Part shown: positions 1-9,717 of the stretch, piece by piece
Layout of the letters: every line of letters begins with the position of its first letter
Position numbering within the stretch: the stretch's first letter is position 1
Assembly: GCA_903960915.1 (NCBI GenBank)
Contig: CAJCCO010000109.1
Location: 1-64,000, forward strand
Source of the DNA: an uncultured beta proteobacterium
Lineage (GTDB): Bacteria; Pseudomonadota; Gammaproteobacteria; Burkholderiales; Burkholderiaceae_C
DNA: 64,000 bases
Direction of reading: 5' to 3'
Notes under the pieces: generated by a model
Database searches by the model: none
What the model was told of the DNA's origin: nothing
Seen by the model: only the letters and a program-made list of their open reading frames with translations
Made by a program: the position numbers and the translations under genes

Positions 1-16
1 CGCGCTGCTCAGCGCC

Positions 17-979
17 GTGCCCAAGCGCGTCAAACAGCCGATTCCAATGGCGGTATTTTTCATTTACCTGCTGGTCTACAGCTCGCTGAACGCCCTGCCC
101 AGCCTGATCCATCTGGGCTGGATCGAGCCCCATCCGATCGTGTTGTTTAGCAATTTGGCGCATACCGTGCTGGACGGTATCGTGATGTTTGTGATGCTGC
201 AGATCCGCGCCCGCGCCATGCGCAAGACTCAGATACAGAACACCCTGGACCTACAAAGCAGCCAGCAGCAGGCCAAGGCTGAAAAGCGCCACCGAGAAGA
301 ACAAAGCCAGCTCTTTGCGATGCTGGCACACGAGATGAAAACCCCGCTGGCCACGCTACGCATGTGGATGGAGGCGGGACAGCTCAAGCCCGAGGCCATG
401 GAGCGTGCGATTGCCGACATGAACGCCGTCATCGAGCTCTGTGTGCACACCGGGCAACTGGCCGACCAGGGCCTGCAGCCCGACTGGCAGGCCGTTGATC
501 CACTGGCGTTGACGCGGGCATCCCGTGAGAGTTGTCGAAGCCCGACCCGGGTGGATCTGGACCTGCCCGAACGCGCCGATCTGCTGGCAGTCGATGCACA
601 GATGCTGTCCATCGTGTTGGGCAATCTGCTGGACAACGCCTGCAAGTACAGCGCACCCGACAGCCGTATCACTCTCATGCTAAGGGCAACGACCGAAGAC
701 GATCGCGCCGGCTGGTGCTGGCAGGTGAGCAACCAGGTCGGTAAGGCTGGCTTGCCCGATGCTGGGCGCCTTTTTGAAAAGTATTACCGCAGCCCCCAGG
801 CGCAACGCGTTTCCGGCTCAGGGCTGGGGCTGTTTCTGGTCAAGGGCTTGCTGGACTTGATGCAGGGCCGCATTGGGTACGAGGTGCGGGGACAGCAGGT
901 CATTTTCAGCGTGTGGTTGCCGCTGGAGCCACACGGCTTGCAAGCAGTGCCTGGACCTCAAAAGCTCATGGCACGTTAG
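17..979 (+). CDS. Sensor histidine kinase (probably 5'-truncated by the window edge)
   Basis: H-box 'FAMLAHEMKTPLATLRM', N-box 'LGNLLDNACKYS', G-box 'GSGLGLFLVKGLL'; upstream hydrophobic segments; followed by a response regulator. Confidence 0.9.
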   Translation: MPKRVKQPIPMAVFFIYLLVYSSLNALPSLIHLGWIEPHPIVLFSNLAHTVLDGIVMFVMLQIRARAMRKTQIQNTLDLQSSQQQAKAEKRHREEQSQLFAMLAHEMKTPLATLRMWMEAGQLKPEAMERAIADMNAVIELCVHTGQLADQGLQPDWQAVDPLALTRASRESCRSPTRVDLDLPERADLLAVDAQMLSIVLGNLLDNACKYSAPDSRITLMLRATTEDDRAGWCWQVSNQVGKAGLPDAGRLFEKYYRSPQAQRVSGSGLGLFLVKGLLDLMQGRIGYEVRGQQVIFSVWLPLEPHGLQAVPGPQKLMAR

Positions 980-1053
980 GTTTTGTTGGTTGTGTTGCAT
1001 AAAAAGTCGCAACATGGCCAGCATCGGCACTTGGATCACACCTGAAAACTACC

Positions 1054-1749
1054 ATGCAAGACATCGCCCTCAAGATTCTGGTGGTCGAAGACAACGACGC
1101 GCTGCGCGAGGCCACACTGGCTTTCTTGCAAAACGAGGGGCACTACGTGCGGGGTGTCGCACAGGCCGAAGAAATCGACGAACTGCCTGGGGGTTTCGTA
1201 CCTGATGTGTATGTGATCGACCTGAACCTGCCCGACGAAGATGGACTAAGCTTGACCCGGCGACTGCGTGCAGCACACCCTAATGTGGGCATCGTCATCA
1301 CCACAGCGCGCACACAGATTGGCGAGAAGGTGTTGGGCTATGGCAGTGGTGCAGACCTCTACCTGAGCAAACCAGTACACCCGCGCGAACTGATGGCCGG
1401 CATAAGCGCTCTGGGAAAACGTGTGCGTACCATCGGCCTGCAAACGAAGGCCATGGTGCTCGATCTGAAGCGCATGGTGCTCATCGGCCCAGAAACCCAG
1501 GTGGAAATAACGGCCAGCGATGCGCTGGTGCTAAGCGCCCTAGCGCGTGCGCCCGGTCACAAACTCGAACGCTGGCAAATTGCCGAAATTGTGCGTGGAA
1601 CGGATACCGATACACCTTCGGCCGCCACCCTGGAAATGCGCATCAGCCGCCTGCGAAAAAAGCTCGCAGCGGTTGGCGCGCCTGCACCCCACATCAAGGC
1701 CGTGCACAAGGTCGGCTACACCCTGTGCACGCCGGTGGTAATGCAATAA
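1054..1749 (+). CDS. OmpR-family response regulator
   Basis: Receiver domain 'ILVVEDNDALREA...VYVIDLNLPDEDGLSLTRRLR', C-terminal winged-helix 'RISRLRKKL...IKAVHKVGYTL'. Confidence 0.92.
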   Translation: MQDIALKILVVEDNDALREATLAFLQNEGHYVRGVAQAEEIDELPGGFVPDVYVIDLNLPDEDGLSLTRRLRAAHPNVGIVITTARTQIGEKVLGYGSGADLYLSKPVHPRELMAGISALGKRVRTIGLQTKAMVLDLKRMVLIGPETQVEITASDALVLSALARAPGHKLERWQIAEIVRGTDTDTPSAATLEMRISRLRKKLAAVGAPAPHIKAVHKVGYTLCTPVVMQ

Positions 1750-2130
1750 CCCTGCCGTCTCAAAGGGGTCAATTCAACCGATCGGCAGACCAAGAGAACA
1801 TCAAAACATCAGTCGACAGCAAGCTACAACTCAGTTCATCATCAATCCGTTGTGATGTTGACATTTTTGACGGCCTATTTGTGCTCATGATCATTATTCT
1901 TGTTGTTGAGGCTGCTATTTGGTGCCGCCATGTAACTGGAAATTCGGATCAAATTGATTGCCTGCGCCAACGAAGCAACGATGCGCCTCCTCACACTTAT
2001 AGGACCACGCAACATGCAATCCATCACATGCGAAACCTGCTGGACTTGTGAGAGCTGGTTCCCGCCACGCCGGTTATTGGCGCCCTTCTCGCTTAAATGC
2101 CACCTGGTTGGCAACCGCCAAATTTTCAAC

Positions 2131-2916
2131 CTACCCCGAATGCCGCAGTAAAAAATCTCGCACCGCGGCAAAAGACGCTTCCCGCATTTCTTCAAAGTAG
2201 CCATGCCGGGCGCCGGGCAGCAGGTGCAGTTCTGCACCGGCAATGCGCTGTGCCAGCAGGTGGGCATTGCTGGTCAGGTTGACCTGGTCGTCGGTGCCGT
2301 GAATGACCAGCGTGGGGTGGGTGATGCCGGGCAAGTTGTCCCACGCGTTGTGGTCTTCGCTGGCCTGGTAGTGCAGGCGGCGGGCATGGGCCGGCAAGGG
2401 AGCGGCCCACAGCGCGGCTATTTCATCGGCCAACGCCCGGTTGGCAGCAATCCATGCAGGCGTGAACGAGGTTTCCAGCAAGGCCACCACATCCGCGCTG
2501 CGCAGCGCTTTATCCACTGCGGCCGGCCGTTGCACGCCGTGGGCATTGCCTGGCGTGGTGGCGCCCAGCACCAGCGCCCTTAGCCTGTGCGGGTGGTCAA
2601 TGGCCAACCATTGCGCCACGCGGCCGCCCATGGAAATGCCATAAACGTGCGCCTGGGCCACCTCTAAATCGTCCAGCACAGCGATGGCATCGGCGGCAAA
2701 ACCGCGTGTGCTGTAGGCGGGGGCGGGGGGTTTATCGCTCTGACCGGTGCCCCGGTAGTCCCACACGATGACCTGAAACTGCGTGGCAAAGTCTTGCGCC
2801 ACACGCGTCCACTCGCGGTGGTCGCAGCATTGCCCGGCCAGCAGCAGCAGCGCCGGTCCCCTGCCGTGAGACTCGTAATACAGTTGGGCGCCGTCGGCGC
2901 TGTGGGCAATGGGCAT
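2131..2916 (-). CDS. Alpha/beta hydrolase (3-oxoadipate enol-lactonase-like)
   Basis: 'VWDYRGTGQSDKP', nucleophile elbow 'GISMGG', C-terminal His 'GARHGYFEE'. Confidence 0.88.
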   Translation of the reverse strand: MPIAHSADGAQLYYESHGRGPALLLLAGQCCDHREWTRVAQDFATQFQVIVWDYRGTGQSDKPPAPAYSTRGFAADAIAVLDDLEVAQAHVYGISMGGRVAQWLAIDHPHRLRALVLGATTPGNAHGVQRPAAVDKALRSADVVALLETSFTPAWIAANRALADEIAALWAAPLPAHARRLHYQASEDHNAWDNLPGITHPTLVIHGTDDQVNLTSNAHLLAQRIAGAELHLLPGARHGYFEEMREASFAAVRDFLLRHSG

Positions 2917-3085
2917 CGTGTCTAAAAGTTCAAATCAAGCAGCAGCATACCAATCAATTTTAAAAATTGCATCCCTACCCCCGGCTGAATTCCCCCCTAA
3001 ACTGGCAGAATCATGACCGGCTTAGGCGCCAGTTGTGGCGCACGCACCGCTTGGTGAAACACCTTCCATTTTGTAGAGACTCAAC

Positions 3086-4015
3086 ATGACAACACACGCT
3101 TTGAAAATCGGTTTTATTGGCTTGGGCGCTTTGGGCGAGGGCCTTTGCAACAACCTGGTAAAGGCCGGCTACTCGGTCACGGTCAACGACCTGAACAAAG
3201 ACCTGGCGCAGCGCCTGCTGGCGGGTGGCGCCCAGTGGTCGGACGATGTGGCGGGCACCTGCCGCGATGCGGACGTGGTGATCACCGTATTGCCGTCGCC
3301 CGCTATTTCGCGCAAAGTGGTTGAAGGCGCCGGCGGCGTGTTTGACAACCTGAAGGCCGGCGGCACCTGGATTGAGATGAGCACCACCGACATGGAAGAC
3401 CTGCTGCGCCTGGCCGATGTGGCCAAAACCAAAGGCCTCACCGTGCTGGAATGCCCCGTCACCGGCGGCGTGCACCTGGCCAATTCAGGCGAAATCACCG
3501 TGCTGGTGGGCGGCGAGCAATCCACCTTTGACCGTGTCTCAAACGTGCTGAGCACCATGGGCGGCGAGATCATTTACATGGGCAAGATGGGCTACGCCTC
3601 GGTCGTGAAGGTAGTGACCAACATGCTGGCCTTTATTCACCTGATTGCAGCCGGCGAAGCCATGATGCTGCCCGCCAAATACGGCGTGGACCCTGATGCC
3701 ACCTACCGCGCCATTCGCGCCAGCTCAGGCAACAGCTTTGTGCATGAGACCGAGTCCAAGCTGGTGCTCTCGGGCAGCTACAACGTCAAGTTCACCATGG
3801 ACCTGGCCTGTAAAGATCTGGGCCTGGTCAACGGCATTGCCGAAAAAATTGGCGTGCCGCTGGAGCTGGGCTCCATGGCGCAACAAATCTTCCGCCGTGC
3901 GCGCGGTCTGTACGGCAGCCAGGCGCAGTCGCCTGAAGTGGTGCGCATGATTGAGCAGGCCTGCGGCCTGGAGTTGCGCGCCCCGGGTTACCCCACCGAG
4001 CTGGTAGCTGAATAA
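3086..4015 (+). CDS. NAD(P)-dependent oxidoreductase, 3-hydroxyisobutyrate dehydrogenase family
   Basis: N-terminal 'IGFIGLGALGEGLCNNL', 'ECPVTGGVHLANSGEITVLVGG', catalytic Lys region 'VVKVVTNML'. Confidence 0.9.
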   Translation: MTTHALKIGFIGLGALGEGLCNNLVKAGYSVTVNDLNKDLAQRLLAGGAQWSDDVAGTCRDADVVITVLPSPAISRKVVEGAGGVFDNLKAGGTWIEMSTTDMEDLLRLADVAKTKGLTVLECPVTGGVHLANSGEITVLVGGEQSTFDRVSNVLSTMGGEIIYMGKMGYASVVKVVTNMLAFIHLIAAGEAMMLPAKYGVDPDATYRAIRASSGNSFVHETESKLVLSGSYNVKFTMDLACKDLGLVNGIAEKIGVPLELGSMAQQIFRRARGLYGSQAQSPEVVRMIEQACGLELRAPGYPTELVAE

Positions 4016-4045
4016 GTTGTACGTTCTCCATTTCTAAGGTCTGCC

Positions 4046-5551
4046 ATGCATTCACTGAGTCACCAGGACTGGCTTGAAGAAGCCAAACACCTGAACATTG
4101 CCACCGGTTTGTTTCTGGACGGGCAGTATGTGCCGTCGCAAGACGGGGCCACGTTTGACTGCATCAACCCAGCCGATGGCTCGCTGATTGCAAAAATGGC
4201 CAAAGGCCAGGCCGCCGATGTGGACGCCGCCGTTGCCAGTGGCCTGCGGGCCTGGAACGACCGACGCTGGCGCGGCCTCGCCCCCCGGGCCCGCATGCAG
4301 GTGCTTTACAAGTTTGCCGACCTGATTGAGCAGCACGCCAATGAGCTGGCCTTGCTGGAAACGCTGGACATGGGCAAACCCATCAGCGATGTGCTGAACA
4401 TCGACCTGCCGGAAGTCACCAAAACCATTCGCTACTTTGCCGAGTGCATCGACAAAATGGAAGGCGCCGTCACGCACACCGCGCCTGAAGCCCTGCACCT
4501 CATCCTGCATGAGCCGCTGGGGGTGGTGGCTGCCATCACGCCGTGGAACTACCCCATGCTGATGGCCATCTGGAAGGTGGCACCGATTCTGGCTGCGGGC
4601 AACTGCGTGGTGCTCAAGCCGGCCGAGCAAGCGCCGCTGAGTTGCACCAAGCTGGCGCAACTGTTTGTAGAAGCGGGTGGCCCGGCCGGGGTGTTCAATG
4701 TGGTCAACGGCCTGGGGCCCGAGGCGGGCAAAGCGCTGGCTTTGCACCCCGATGTGATCAAGCTGTCGTTCACCGGTTCCACCGCCGTGGGCAAGCTGCT
4801 GCTGGGCTATGCCGGGCAGTCCAACATGAAGCGCGTGGCGCTGGAGACGGGTGGCAAAAGCCCGCAGATTTTCCTGTCCGACCTGTACGACCTGGACGCT
4901 GCCGTGGACCGCGCTGTGGGCGGCATTTATGACAACGCCGGCCAGGTCTGCAACGCCGGTTCGCGACTGCTGGTGCACCGTGACCTGCACGACGAGTTCG
5001 TCAAACGCTTCATCGCCCGCACCGCACAAACCTACGTGCCGGGCGACCCCCTGAACCCCGCCACCACGCTGGGCCCCTTGGTCAGCCATGCACAGCAAAG
5101 AAATGTGCAGGGCCGCATTCAGCGCGGGCTGCAAGAAGGTGCGCAACTGGTCATGGGCCGTGAAACCTTACCCGCACAGTTTGCCGCTGGTGCCTATGTG
5201 TGCCCTACCCTGCTGGTGTGCGCGCGGGCTGACTTGAGCGTGGTGCAAGAAGAAATTTTTGGCCCAGTCACCACGGTGCTCAGTTTTGAGACCGACGAAG
5301 AAGCCCTTGCCCTGGCCAACGACTCCGTCTACGGCCTGGCCGCCTCGGTATGGACGCGCGACCTGAAAAAAGCCAACCACTTTGTACGCGAACTAGAAGC
5401 CGGCGTGGTTTGGGTCAACTGCTTCGGCGACGGCGACATGACCCAGCCATTTGGCGGCTACAAACAGTCCGGCAACTCGCGCGACAAACACATGATGAGC
5501 CTGTTGTCTTACACCCAAAGCAAGTCAGCCTGGTTCAACATGGGGGCTTGA
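4046..5551 (+). CDS. NAD(P)-dependent aldehyde dehydrogenase (PuuC/betaine-aldehyde-dehydrogenase-like)
   Basis: 'ITPWNYPMLMAIWKVAPILAAGN', 'LETGGKSPQIF', 'NAGQVCNAGSRL', 'QEEIFGPV', 'PFGGYKQSGNSRDK'. Confidence 0.93.
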   Translation: MHSLSHQDWLEEAKHLNIATGLFLDGQYVPSQDGATFDCINPADGSLIAKMAKGQAADVDAAVASGLRAWNDRRWRGLAPRARMQVLYKFADLIEQHANELALLETLDMGKPISDVLNIDLPEVTKTIRYFAECIDKMEGAVTHTAPEALHLILHEPLGVVAAITPWNYPMLMAIWKVAPILAAGNCVVLKPAEQAPLSCTKLAQLFVEAGGPAGVFNVVNGLGPEAGKALALHPDVIKLSFTGSTAVGKLLLGYAGQSNMKRVALETGGKSPQIFLSDLYDLDAAVDRAVGGIYDNAGQVCNAGSRLLVHRDLHDEFVKRFIARTAQTYVPGDPLNPATTLGPLVSHAQQRNVQGRIQRGLQEGAQLVMGRETLPAQFAAGAYVCPTLLVCARADLSVVQEEIFGPVTTVLSFETDEEALALANDSVYGLAASVWTRDLKKANHFVRELEAGVVWVNCFGDGDMTQPFGGYKQSGNSRDKHMMSLLSYTQSKSAWFNMGA

Positions 5552-5595
5552 TAGGGGCTGAAAGCCGTGGCGATCTATGCTGAACAGCCAACAAC

Positions 5596-5714
5596 CTGGA
5601 TTGCCGCGCTTGCGCTCGCAATGACGAAGCGTTGGGCTAGCGGCGCTTTGATAACCTCAACAGTCTCGTCACTCAATAACAGCCGTCATCGCGAGCGAAG
5701 CGTGGCGATCCATG
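5596..5714. repeat. REP-like inverted pair of ~31-nt units between convergent genes
   Basis: ctggattgccgcgcttgcgctcgcaatgacg (5596-5626) and cgtcatcgcgagcgaagcgtggcgatccatg (5684-5714) are near reverse complements; partial third unit 'cgtggcgatctatg' at about 5566-5579. Confidence 0.75.
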
Positions 5715-5744
5715 GGGGCGTAACTGGCCTAGGCCGCCCCCACC

Positions 5745-6836
5745 TCAAATCGTAATCACCAGCTTGCCGAAGTGTTTTCGGGTCTTGAAGTCTTGTTGCG
5801 CTTGCACCAGGTCTTTGAGCGCATAGGTGGCGCTGAGCAAGGGTTTGAGCAGGCCGCGTTCTACGTAATCGACAATTTGCAAAGACTCGGCTTGCGAGCC
5901 CATGGTGGCGCCCAGGATGCTCAGGTGTTTGAGGTAAATCTTGCGCCAGTCCAGCGTCACCATGGCGCCGGCTATGGCGCCGGCGGTGACGTAGCGGCCG
6001 CCGTCGCACAGCAATTCCAGCAACTGCGGCACTTGCTCGCCGGCCACCAGGTCGGCCACCACATCTACGCTGGCACGGCCCAGTTGTTGTTGCAGTTGCC
6101 CCGCCAGGTCGGGCTCGCCCCTGAACATGACGGCGGCCACGTCCAGGCCTTGCAGCGCAGGCGCCTTGTCTTGCCCAATGATGACGGCCACGCGGGCGCC
6201 GCGGATGCGCGCGAGTTGCACCAGGGCCGAGCCGACACCGCCCGAAGCGCCGGGCACCAGCAGGGTCTCACCCGCTGCTAATTGGGCGCGGTTGAGCATG
6301 TGCTGGGCCGTCATGTAGGAGGTCATGAAGGTGGCGAGTTCAGCGTCGCTCAAGGGGGAGTTGACGGCGTGGGCATTGCTGTCAGGCAGGCACAGGTACT
6401 GCGCAAAGCCGCCGTCAAACTCGCTGCCCAGGTAGGTGGCCTGGAACAAAGACGCCGGGCCTGCGACTGGCGCGTACAGCGTGGGGTTGACCATGACGCG
6501 CTGGCCCAGGCGCTCTGGCGGCACGCCCTGCCCCAGCGCCACAATGCGGCCCACGGCATCCATGCCCTGAATGCGCGGAAAGGTGAACGCGCTGCCCTGC
6601 CAGCCGGCCTCTTCGCTGGCGCCGTAAGCGCCTTCGCGGGTCCAGACATCGGTGTTGTTGACGCCACACGCTCCCACTTCAATCAGCACCTGGTGCGGGC
6701 CGGGCGTGGGCACGGGCACATCGTCGCGGTACTGGAGTTTGTCTGTACTGCCAAAACCGGTGAGCAGCATGGCCCGCATGTGGGTGGGAGTGTGCGTAGG
6801 CATGTGGGTGGGAATGTGTTGTGAGGTGCTGGACAT
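5745..6836 (-). CDS. MDR-family alcohol dehydrogenase / quinone oxidoreductase-like
   Basis: 'GACGVNNTDVWTREGAYG', 'IQGMDAVGRIVALG', 'LVPGASGGVGSALVQLARIRGA'. Confidence 0.9.
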   Translation of the reverse strand: MSSTSQHIPTHMPTHTPTHMRAMLLTGFGSTDKLQYRDDVPVPTPGPHQVLIEVGACGVNNTDVWTREGAYGASEEAGWQGSAFTFPRIQGMDAVGRIVALGQGVPPERLGQRVMVNPTLYAPVAGPASLFQATYLGSEFDGGFAQYLCLPDSNAHAVNSPLSDAELATFMTSYMTAQHMLNRAQLAAGETLLVPGASGGVGSALVQLARIRGARVAVIIGQDKAPALQGLDVAAVMFRGEPDLAGQLQQQLGRASVDVVADLVAGEQVPQLLELLCDGGRYVTAGAIAGAMVTLDWRKIYLKHLSILGATMGSQAESLQIVDYVERGLLKPLLSATYALKDLVQAQQDFKTRKHFGKLVITI

Positions 6837-6848
6837 GGAGCGCCGTCC

Positions 6849-7631
6849 TTAAACCGGCCCCATACCCGTTGGCACCGGTGGGTGACTGGCCAGAAAAGCC
6901 TGCATGTGAAACTGCTGGTGCTCGCGGTGGTAGCGGTACGGCGTCCCCTGGGGACAGGCCTGGCGCGACTGGCACCCATTCTGATGGCAGGCCTGCCCGG
7001 CGGGCTGGTGCACATGGTTCACACACGCCTGCAACTGAAAGCCACCCTGACTGAACGCCTGCACCGGACAGGCGGCTAGGCAGGGTTGGCCGTCGCAGGC
7101 CACGCAAATGTCGGTGGGTATGGTTCGCGTGTTGTCCGTGGCAACGGTTGCCTCAGGTGGCGACGACTGGGCCAGATCAGCGGTGGCAATGGAGGGCAAG
7201 GCCAACGCAAATCGGTAGGCGTGCCACAGACCGTAGGTGGCGTGCATGCGCAGCATCAGCGGGCTGGCCTGCAGGGGTTCGGCGCGCGCTGCCCAGGTTT
7301 GAAACGGGTGGTACGGTGGCGGCCCGAAAGGAAACAGGGCCAGGCCGCCCCAGCGCTGGGCCAGGGCCTCGCCCACATGGCGACTCCAGCGGTCCAGCGG
7401 GTCAGGCAGGCCGTCCTGAAAAAATGCCGAGGCCTTGAAAAGGGGCCAAAAGCCGGAGCCGGCCACCCCCACCATCCAGACCACGGCCGGCGCTTGACCA
7501 CTTGGCGAACTGGGAGAGCTGGGAGAGCTGGGCAAGCTTGGCAACACTTCATCAGCCGTGGGCCGCCAACCACCGCGCAGCACCAGCCCAAAGGGGCTTA
7601 ATGCGGCTTGCAGTTCTTGGCGGGTAGGCAT
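6849..7631 (-). CDS. 4Fe-4S cluster protein with N-terminal domain resembling QueG/CblC (MMACHC)
   Basis: C-terminal Cys motif 'CVACDGQPCLAACPVQAF...ACVNHV...ACHQNGCQSRQACPQG'; N-terminal 'DPLDRWSRHVGEALAQ...HPFQTWAARAE' resembles cobalamin-processing folds by eye only. Confidence 0.7.
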   Translation of the reverse strand: MPTRQELQAALSPFGLVLRGGWRPTADEVLPSLPSSPSSPSSPSGQAPAVVWMVGVAGSGFWPLFKASAFFQDGLPDPLDRWSRHVGEALAQRWGGLALFPFGPPPYHPFQTWAARAEPLQASPLMLRMHATYGLWHAYRFALALPSIATADLAQSSPPEATVATDNTRTIPTDICVACDGQPCLAACPVQAFSQGGFQLQACVNHVHQPAGQACHQNGCQSRQACPQGTPYRYHREHQQFHMQAFLASHPPVPTGMGPV

Positions 7632-7647
7632 ATGGCAGCCTGTGGCG

Positions 7648-9684
7648 TCAGACTGGTTTCGTCAGGGGTGGGCCAAAAGCTGTGGCGGTGACTTGGGCCT
7701 CGAAGAACATGTGGCCGTCAATGTCGTTGCTCACGCTGTTGTCGGTCTGGCTGAATTGAAGCTCGATGCTGGCCGCACCGGCCTGGTAGGCACGGCGGCT
7801 GGCTTCGGCGGCAGCCAGGGTGCGGGCGTGCTCAAGGGCCGGGGCCACGGTCTCAAAGTCGAGCGGGCCTGCGGCGGTAAAAACCCGAAATATGCCGCGC
7901 ACCGGTTGGCTCACCGTGACATGCACCCGTTGCGCCACCTGACCAAACACGGCACCCACGGCGTTGGCTACGTGGGCATAAGGCGGCAGCACCAACTCCA
8001 CCCCCAGACCACGCGCCACCTCGGGGTAGTAACTGGCGGCGGGTGCGCCGACGGCAATCAGGGGCAGGTCGTGGGCAAACTGCAGCTTGAAGACCGGGGC
8101 GTGCGACAGCGCCTGGGGCTTGTCTTTTTTCACCAGGCGGTTTTGTAAAGCCATCTGGGTCAGCAAGGCTGCCACCTGCATGGCGCGGTCTTCGTTCAAT
8201 TCGCCGGCGTCGTTCAAACCGGCTTCAATCAGCTTTTGGCAAATGGTGTGAATGACTTTGTCCACCACCTGCTGCGAAGGCCCGATCTCGTCGCCCAGCA
8301 CCCAGGTGCCCAGGCCGTACATGTGACGCATCTGGCGGGCCCAGACGCGCGCGCCAAAAACCGCAGCGGGCCGGCTCCAGTGCGTCGACATGCCCAGCAC
8401 GTGCGCGGCATCGCTGGGGGTAAAACCACTGTAAATGGCCAGCCCCTTGCGCTCTAGCCGGGCCAGGGCGCGCGACAGCGGCCGGTCTTCTATGTTGGAC
8501 TTTTCCAGGTCGATCGGGCCTTTGGCCAGCAGCTCCCAGGCACGCAGCTCGTCGTCCGGCAGGTGGTCCACCATGGCCTGGTCAGCGCTCAGGCGCAGTG
8601 CGAAGCGAATTTGGCTGGCATGCGGGGTTTCGTTTTGCTGCCGCTCCAGCACCTTCAAAACCTGGGGGTGCTCATGCGCCAGCAGGCTCAGGGGCACCAC
8701 ACGGCGCGGCCCGATGGACAGCCCTGCGCAACCTTGAAAGCGCACCTCGCTGTCGCCGCCCAAGCCAATGGCGTAAACCTTGACGGCCTCGATCATGGGG
8801 CGCCAGTTGCCCACCATGGCACCGTCAAAGCTCAAATCGGGCAGGCCGTTTCTGACCACGGCAATGTCGGTGGTGGTGCCACCCATGTCGGCCACGATGG
8901 CGTTGCGCAGGCCGCTCAAAGCGCAGGCACCCAGCACGCTGGCCGCCGGGCCCGACAACACGGTACCCACTGGGCGTTGCATGGCGCTTTGCACGTTGAT
9001 GAGCGAACCGTCGCCCTTGACGATCATCAGCGGAGCGTCAATGTGGCGCACCTTGAGCATGCTTTGCACCGATTCGATCAAGGCCTTGACGTGAAAAATC
9101 ATGCGCGCGTTCAGCGCCACGGTCATGGCGCGTCGCGGGGCACCCAGGCTAGAGGCCAGTTCGTGTCCGCAGGTGACCGGTTTGTCGCACAGGGCTTCTA
9201 CCCAGGCGCGCAGTTGCAACTCGTGCGCCGGGTTGCGCACGCCAAAACTGGCCGAGATGGCAAACGCGCTCACGCGTGGCGCGTGTTTGAGAATGGCCGC
9301 CTTGGCTTGCGCTTCATCGAGGTCTTGCAAGGCCACGCCACCGGCGTCGTGCCCGCCCGGCAAAGACACCACGGCGTCTGCGCCCAGCAACTCCACCAGA
9401 CCGCTGCTCTTGATTTGAGGCGCTTCATAGCCGGCCAGCAGCACGCACACCGGCGAGCCCTTGCCTTCCACCACCGAGTTGGTGGTGAGCGTGGTAGACA
9501 AGGACACCAGCATCACCTGGCCCAGCAAGTCCGGGGGCAGTTGGTCCAGCGCGGCGCCAATACCCAGCGCCAGGTCAAAGCGCGTTGTCAGACTTTTGGC
9601 GGCGGATACCACCTGACGCTGCGCGTCCAGCAGCACGACATCGGTGAAAGTGCCACCCGTGTCAATGCCCAGAAAATACCTCAT
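7648..9684 (-). CDS. hyuA: Hydantoinase/oxoprolinase family protein, HyuA-type (ASKHA ATPase)
   Basis: 'FLGIDTGGTFTDVVLLD', 'VSLSTTLTTNSVVEGKG', 'VADMGGTTTDIAVV'. Confidence 0.92.
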   Translation of the reverse strand: MRYFLGIDTGGTFTDVVLLDAQRQVVSAAKSLTTRFDLALGIGAALDQLPPDLLGQVMLVSLSTTLTTNSVVEGKGSPVCVLLAGYEAPQIKSSGLVELLGADAVVSLPGGHDAGGVALQDLDEAQAKAAILKHAPRVSAFAISASFGVRNPAHELQLRAWVEALCDKPVTCGHELASSLGAPRRAMTVALNARMIFHVKALIESVQSMLKVRHIDAPLMIVKGDGSLINVQSAMQRPVGTVLSGPAASVLGACALSGLRNAIVADMGGTTTDIAVVRNGLPDLSFDGAMVGNWRPMIEAVKVYAIGLGGDSEVRFQGCAGLSIGPRRVVPLSLLAHEHPQVLKVLERQQNETPHASQIRFALRLSADQAMVDHLPDDELRAWELLAKGPIDLEKSNIEDRPLSRALARLERKGLAIYSGFTPSDAAHVLGMSTHWSRPAAVFGARVWARQMRHMYGLGTWVLGDEIGPSQQVVDKVIHTICQKLIEAGLNDAGELNEDRAMQVAALLTQMALQNRLVKKDKPQALSHAPVFKLQFAHDLPLIAVGAPAASYYPEVARGLGVELVLPPYAHVANAVGAVFGQVAQRVHVTVSQPVRGIFRVFTAAGPLDFETVAPALEHARTLAAAEASRRAYQAGAASIELQFSQTDNSVSNDIDGHMFFEAQVTATAFGPPLTKPV

Positions 9685-9717
9685 GCGCCCTCCCAGGCTT
9701 GGCTCACGCCATCAGCT

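Noticed and set aside
1750-2130. Small ORFs and possible RNA in the intergenic region after the response regulator
   Set aside because: No tRNA-like cloverleaf, terminator or protein motif that I could support.
7501-7545. ctgggagag repeat in the Fe-S protein gene
   Set aside because: Encodes a short Ser/Pro linker (LPSSPSSPSSPS); not a separate element.
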